DNA of 7,621 bases. Origin: Propionicimonas sp. (GTDB lineage: Bacteria > Actinomycetota > Actinomycetes > Propionibacteriales > Propionibacteriaceae). The position numbers were made by a program, and so were the translations under genes. Below the pieces are notes generated by a model, which was given only the letters and a program-made list of their open reading frames with translations, did no database searches and had not been told where the DNA came from. Where the stretch lies: positions 1-7,621 of the forward strand of contig JAVHXR010000120.1 in assembly GCA_031119515.1 (NCBI GenBank). Reading direction: 5' to 3'. Within the stretch, counting starts at the first letter, position 1; every line of letters begins with the position of its first letter. Shown piece after piece: positions 5,215-7,621 of this stretch.

Positions 5215-5223
5215 TCAGATCGG

Positions 5224-6549
5224 ATGCTGTCCGCGTTCGTCAATGCGTTCAAGACGCCGGATCTTCGCCGGAAGATTTTCTTCACGCTCGGAATCCTCGC
5301 GGTGTTCCGGCTCGGCTCGGTCATCCCGACCCCGAACGTCAACCTGCAGAACGTCAACCAGTGCCGGGCGGCCTCGCTGAGCGGTGAGGGCTCGGGGCTC
5401 TACTCGATGATCAACCTGTTCTCGGGTGGCGCGCTGCTGCAGCTGGCGATCTTCGCGCTCGGCATCATGCCGTACATCACGGCGAGCATCATCCTGCAGC
5501 TGATGACGGTCGTGATCCCGCGGCTGGAGGCGCTGAAGAAGGAAGGCGCGTCCGGCACCGCCAAGATCACGCAGTACACCCGGTACCTGACCATCGTGCT
5601 CGCCGTCCTGCAGTCCACCGCTTTCGTCACCCTCGCCGTGAGCGGCCAGCTGTTCCCGGGCTGCTCGCTGCCCCTGGTCTACGACGCCAGCGTGTTCCCG
5701 ATCATCGTCATGATCCTCACCATGACAGCCGGCACCGGCGTCATCATGTGGCTCGGCGAGCTGATCACCGACCGTGGCGTCGGCAACGGCATGTCGGTGA
5801 TGATCTTCACCCAGATCGCCGCCCAGTTCCCCGCCCAGCTGTGGGGGATCAAGGAGAGCCGCGAGGGTGCGCAGGGCTGGATGGCCTTCATCCTCGTGCT
5901 GCTGGTCGGCCTCGTGGTGATGGCAGCGGTCATCTTCGTCGAGCAGGGCCAGCGCCGGATCCCGGTGCAGTACGCCAAGCGGATGGTCGGACGCAAGCTG
6001 CTCGGCGGCAGCACCACCTACATCCCGATGAAGGTGAACCAGGCCGGTGTCATCCCGGTCATCTTCGCCTCGTCGCTGATCTACCTGCCGGTGTTGTACG
6101 CCCAGTTCCAGCCGGGCACGGTGGACGATCCGAACCCGGTCTCGCAGTGGATCTCCACCCACCTGGTCACCGGCACGTCGTGGGTCTACAACGTGGTGTT
6201 CGCCGCACTGATCGTCGGTTTCGCGTACTTCTACGTGTCGATCACCTTCAACCCCGACGAGGTGGCCGACAACATGAAGAAGTACGGCGGCTTCATCCCC
6301 GGCATCCGGGCGGGCGAGCCGACGGCGAACTACCTGCGCCACGTCCTGTCCCGGTTGACCGCACCCGGTTCGCTCTACCTGGCGGTCATCGCGCTGATCC
6401 CGGCGGCGGCCTTCATCTGGCTCGGCACGCAGCAGCAGTTCCCCTTCGGCGGCACCTCGATCCTGATCATCGTGGGCGTCGGGCTGGACACCGTCAAGCA
6501 GATCCAGAGCCAGTTGCAGCAGCGCAATTACGAGGGCTTCCTTCGCTAA
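5224..6549 (+). CDS. secY: Protein translocase channel subunit SecY
   Basis: SecY forms the membrane pore of the Sec pathway, with SecE and SecG, powered by SecA or coupled to the ribosome. The 441-residue product has the expected ten hydrophobic segments (roughly 19-36, 63-98 with the plug and TM2, 118-140, 155-178, 187-204, 218-239, 273-294, 319-341, 380-401, 409-425). Signature stretches are LFSGGALLQLAIFALGIMPY at 65-84 and ELITDRGVGNGMS at 179-191. The cytosolic loops that contact SecA and the ribosome are present (EQGQRRIPVQYAKR 240-253; NPDEVADNMKKYGGFIPGIR 343-362). The MLSAFVNAFKTPDLRRK start is family-typical and ATG 5224 has a good binding site. It appears to have its own promoter, separated from rplO by a terminator. 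It ends with TAA, the only non-TGA stop seen here. Confidence 0.98.
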   Translation: MLSAFVNAFKTPDLRRKIFFTLGILAVFRLGSVIPTPNVNLQNVNQCRAASLSGEGSGLYSMINLFSGGALLQLAIFALGIMPYITASIILQLMTVVIPRLEALKKEGASGTAKITQYTRYLTIVLAVLQSTAFVTLAVSGQLFPGCSLPLVYDASVFPIIVMILTMTAGTGVIMWLGELITDRGVGNGMSVMIFTQIAAQFPAQLWGIKESREGAQGWMAFILVLLVGLVVMAAVIFVEQGQRRIPVQYAKRMVGRKLLGGSTTYIPMKVNQAGVIPVIFASSLIYLPVLYAQFQPGTVDDPNPVSQWISTHLVTGTSWVYNVVFAALIVGFAYFYVSITFNPDEVADNMKKYGGFIPGIRAGEPTANYLRHVLSRLTAPGSLYLAVIALIPAAAFIWLGTQQQFPFGGTSILIIVGVGLDTVKQIQSQLQQRNYEGFLR

Positions 6550-6554
6550 ACCCA

Positions 6555-6568
6555 CCCCCGGGAGGGGG
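6555..6568 (+). terminator. Short GC hairpin after secY (possible weak terminator)
   Basis: CCCCC (6555-6559), loop GGGA, GGGGG (6564-6568): a 5-bp all-GC stem starting five bases after the secY stop. It lacks a T-run and is short, so it may be a weak terminator, an RNA 3'-end element or chance. Confidence 0.35.
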
Positions 6569-6591
6569 CAGTCTTGGTACCTTTGAAGGAC

Positions 6592-6610
6592 TCTGAAAGC
6601 GTGTTTCAGA
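6592..6610 (+). promoter_or_regulatory. Inverted repeat in the adk leader
   Basis: TCTGAAA (6592-6598) and TTTCAGA (6604-6610) are exact reverse complements around GCGTG. They lie in a stretch (about 6571-6636) that is conspicuously more AT-rich than the surrounding genes, just before the adk ribosome binding site. It could be an operator-like palindrome or an mRNA hairpin. I could not place a convincing promoter around it. Confidence 0.45.
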
Positions 6611-6621
6611 AGCACTGATAC

Positions 6622-6627
6622 AAAGGA
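6622..6627 (+). promoter_or_regulatory. Ribosome binding site of adk (supports the TTG start)
   Basis: AAAGGA lies nine bases before TTG 6637. The alternative ATG at 6652 has no such site at normal spacing and would cut off the first beta strand before the P-loop. Confidence 0.7.
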
Positions 6628-6636
6628 AATCCTCAG

Positions 6637-7212
6637 TTGAGACTGCTCATCATGGGTCCTCCCGGCGTTGGGAAGGGTACCCAGGCAAAGGGGATCGCGG
6701 AGCACTACGGTGTGCCTGCCATCTCCACCGGTGACATCTTCCGGGCCAATGTCCGCAACCAGACCCCGCTCGGGCTCGAGGTGGCGCGGATCATGGCCGA
6801 AGGCAGCTACGTGCCGGACGAGATCACCGACGCGATCGTGCGAGACCGGCTCGCCGAGCCCGACGCCGCCGCCGGCTGGCTGCTGGACGGCTACCCGCGG
6901 ACGCTGGCCCAGGTCGAGGCGCTGGACGGCGTGCTGGCCGGGGCGGGGCACGGCATCGATGCCGTGATCTCCCTGGTGGCCGAGGAGGCGCACCTGATCG
7001 ACCGGCTGCTGAAGCGGGCCGAGCTGGAGGGCCGCGCGGACGACAACGCCGAGACCATCAAGCACCGCATGGAGGTCTACAACGAGGCTACCGACCCGCT
7101 GATCGCGATCTACCGTGAGCGCGGCCTGCTGGTCGAGGTGGACGGGCTGGGCACGGTCGACGAGGTCGGCCAGCGGATCACCGAAGCCCTGGACGCGACT
7201 CCGGCACGATGA
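6637..7212 (+). CDS. adk: Adenylate kinase, short-LID form
   Basis: Adenylate kinase interconverts ATP + AMP and 2 ADP in the cytoplasm. The 191-residue product has the P-loop GPPGVGKGT at 7-15, the AMP-binding STGDIFR at 30-36, DGYPRT at 84-89, and the LID-border arginines at R123 and in GRADDN (132-137), followed by KHRMEVY (142-148). The LID is the short type without the zinc/cysteine insertion, as in mycobacterial Adk; E. coli Adk has 214 residues. The start is TTG 6637: it begins MRLLIMGPPG, exactly where Adk normally begins, and has AAAGGA nine bases upstream. The stop overlaps the map start by four bases (ATGA, 7209-7212), so the two are coupled. adk followed by map after secY is the usual order in Gram-positive bacteria. 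Confidence 0.97.
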   Translation: MRLLIMGPPGVGKGTQAKGIAEHYGVPAISTGDIFRANVRNQTPLGLEVARIMAEGSYVPDEITDAIVRDRLAEPDAAAGWLLDGYPRTLAQVEALDGVLAGAGHGIDAVISLVAEEAHLIDRLLKRAELEGRADDNAETIKHRMEVYNEATDPLIAIYRERGLLVEVDGLGTVDEVGQRITEALDATPAR

Positions 7213-7621
7213 GGGGCGCACGCATCGAACGCAAGACTGCCGAGCAGCTCTGCGCGATGCGTGTCGCCGGGTTGGTGGTGGCGCGGACGCTCGGACGGCT
7301 CAGGGCCGAGGCCGGCGCCGGCGTCACCACCGCCCACCTCGACCTGATCGCCCGCGACGAGATCGCCCGGGCCGGCGCGGTCTCGTCCTTCCTGGGCTAC
7401 GACGCCGGCTACGGCCTGCCGCCGTTTCCCGGGGTGACCTGCATCTCGGTCAACTCCGAAGTGGTGCACGGCATCCCGGGCGACCGCGTGCTCTCCGACG
7501 GTGACCTGGTGTCGATCGACTTCGGGGTCTCGGTGGACGGCTGGCACGGCGACTCCGCGATCACGTTCGCGGTGGGCGCCTCCAGCCCGGATCGGCTCCG
7601 CCTCAGCGAGGTCACCTGCGA
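7209..7621 (+). CDS. map: Type I methionine aminopeptidase (N-terminal part, cut by window end)
   Basis: This metalloenzyme removes the initiator methionine from nascent proteins at the ribosome. About 137 codons are present from ATG 7209 and the frame stays open to the window end. Visible motifs are MRVAGLVVA near 17-25, GVTCISVN at 75-82, the catalytic-histidine motif EVVHGIPGDR at 84-93 (His87), and the metal-ligand aspartates in SIDFGV (Asp104) and HGDSA (Asp115), spaced 11 apart as in the family. The remaining histidine and glutamate ligands lie beyond the window. There is no long N-terminal zinc-finger or SH3-binding extension. The start overlaps the adk stop (ATGA) and lacks a strong binding site, implying translation by coupling to adk. 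Confidence 0.95.
   Translation, partial: MRGARIERKTAEQLCAMRVAGLVVARTLGRLRAEAGAGVTTAHLDLIARDEIARAGAVSSFLGYDAGYGLPPFPGVTCISVNSEVVHGIPGDRVLSDGDLVSIDFGVSVDGWHGDSAITFAVGASSPDRLRLSEVTC

Larger units (their letters stand above)
4830..5223 (+). other. Gene-free intergenic region between rplO and secY
   Basis: Apart from the terminator hairpin, the small inverted repeat, the 52-base array and the secY promoter/leader, nothing coding is supported here. Open frames exist on both strands only because the region is GC-rich and repetitive; they lack binding sites and family resemblance, and the repeat shifts through all frames. Confidence 0.8.

Noticed and set aside
5215..7221. 668-codon open frame antisense to secY and adk
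   Set aside because: Codon position bias of the GC-rich secY and adk genes leaves the opposite strand free of stops. Both sense proteins are unmistakable, and the antisense product is a low-complexity Asp/Arg/His-rich sequence.

Overview
This window is the middle and end of a bacterial S10-spc ribosomal protein cluster, followed by the secY-adk-map block, all on the + strand. The DNA is strongly GC-rich with mostly TGA stops. The gene order, the four-cysteine zinc form of S14, the 60-residue L30, the short-LID adenylate kinase and the style of the L5, S5 and SecY proteins all point to a high-GC actinomycete (Actinomycetota). A Propionibacteriales-type organism is plausible, but the sequence alone does not settle the family.

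Layout. Positions 1-48 hold the last codons of rplP (L16). Then come rpmC, rpsQ, rplN, rplX, rplE, rpsN (zinc type), rpsH, rplF, rplR, rpsE, rpmD and rplO, ending at 4829. These genes are tightly packed. Several junctions share one base (TGATG: rplP/rpmC, rplX/rplE, rplF/rplR, rpsE/rpmD) and most genes have a clear Shine-Dalgarno sequence inside or just after the preceding gene, as expected for one long translationally coupled transcript. The only notable internal gap is 73 bases before rpsH.

The run is closed by a perfect 15-bp inverted repeat with a 5-base loop just after rplO (4837-4871). The following 394-base intergenic stretch (4830-5223) has no credible gene. It contains the terminator, a second small hairpin, an imperfect tandem array with an exact 52-base period (about 4931-5133), and a candidate extended -10 promoter for secY. 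SecY therefore looks transcriptionally separated from the ribosomal genes, unlike the classical enterobacterial spc operon.

secY (5224-6549) encodes the protein-export channel. After an 87-base leader that is noticeably more AT-rich than the rest of the window and carries two inverted repeats, adk (TTG start at 6637) encodes adenylate kinase. It overlaps map (methionine aminopeptidase) by four bases, and map runs off the window end.

Together the genes supply ribosome subunits, the channel to which ribosomes dock, nucleotide balance and N-terminal methionine removal. I see no novel multi-gene system. The parts most worth attention are the 52-base tandem array, the terminator/promoter arrangement before secY, the adk leader and a basic C-terminal tail on L5.
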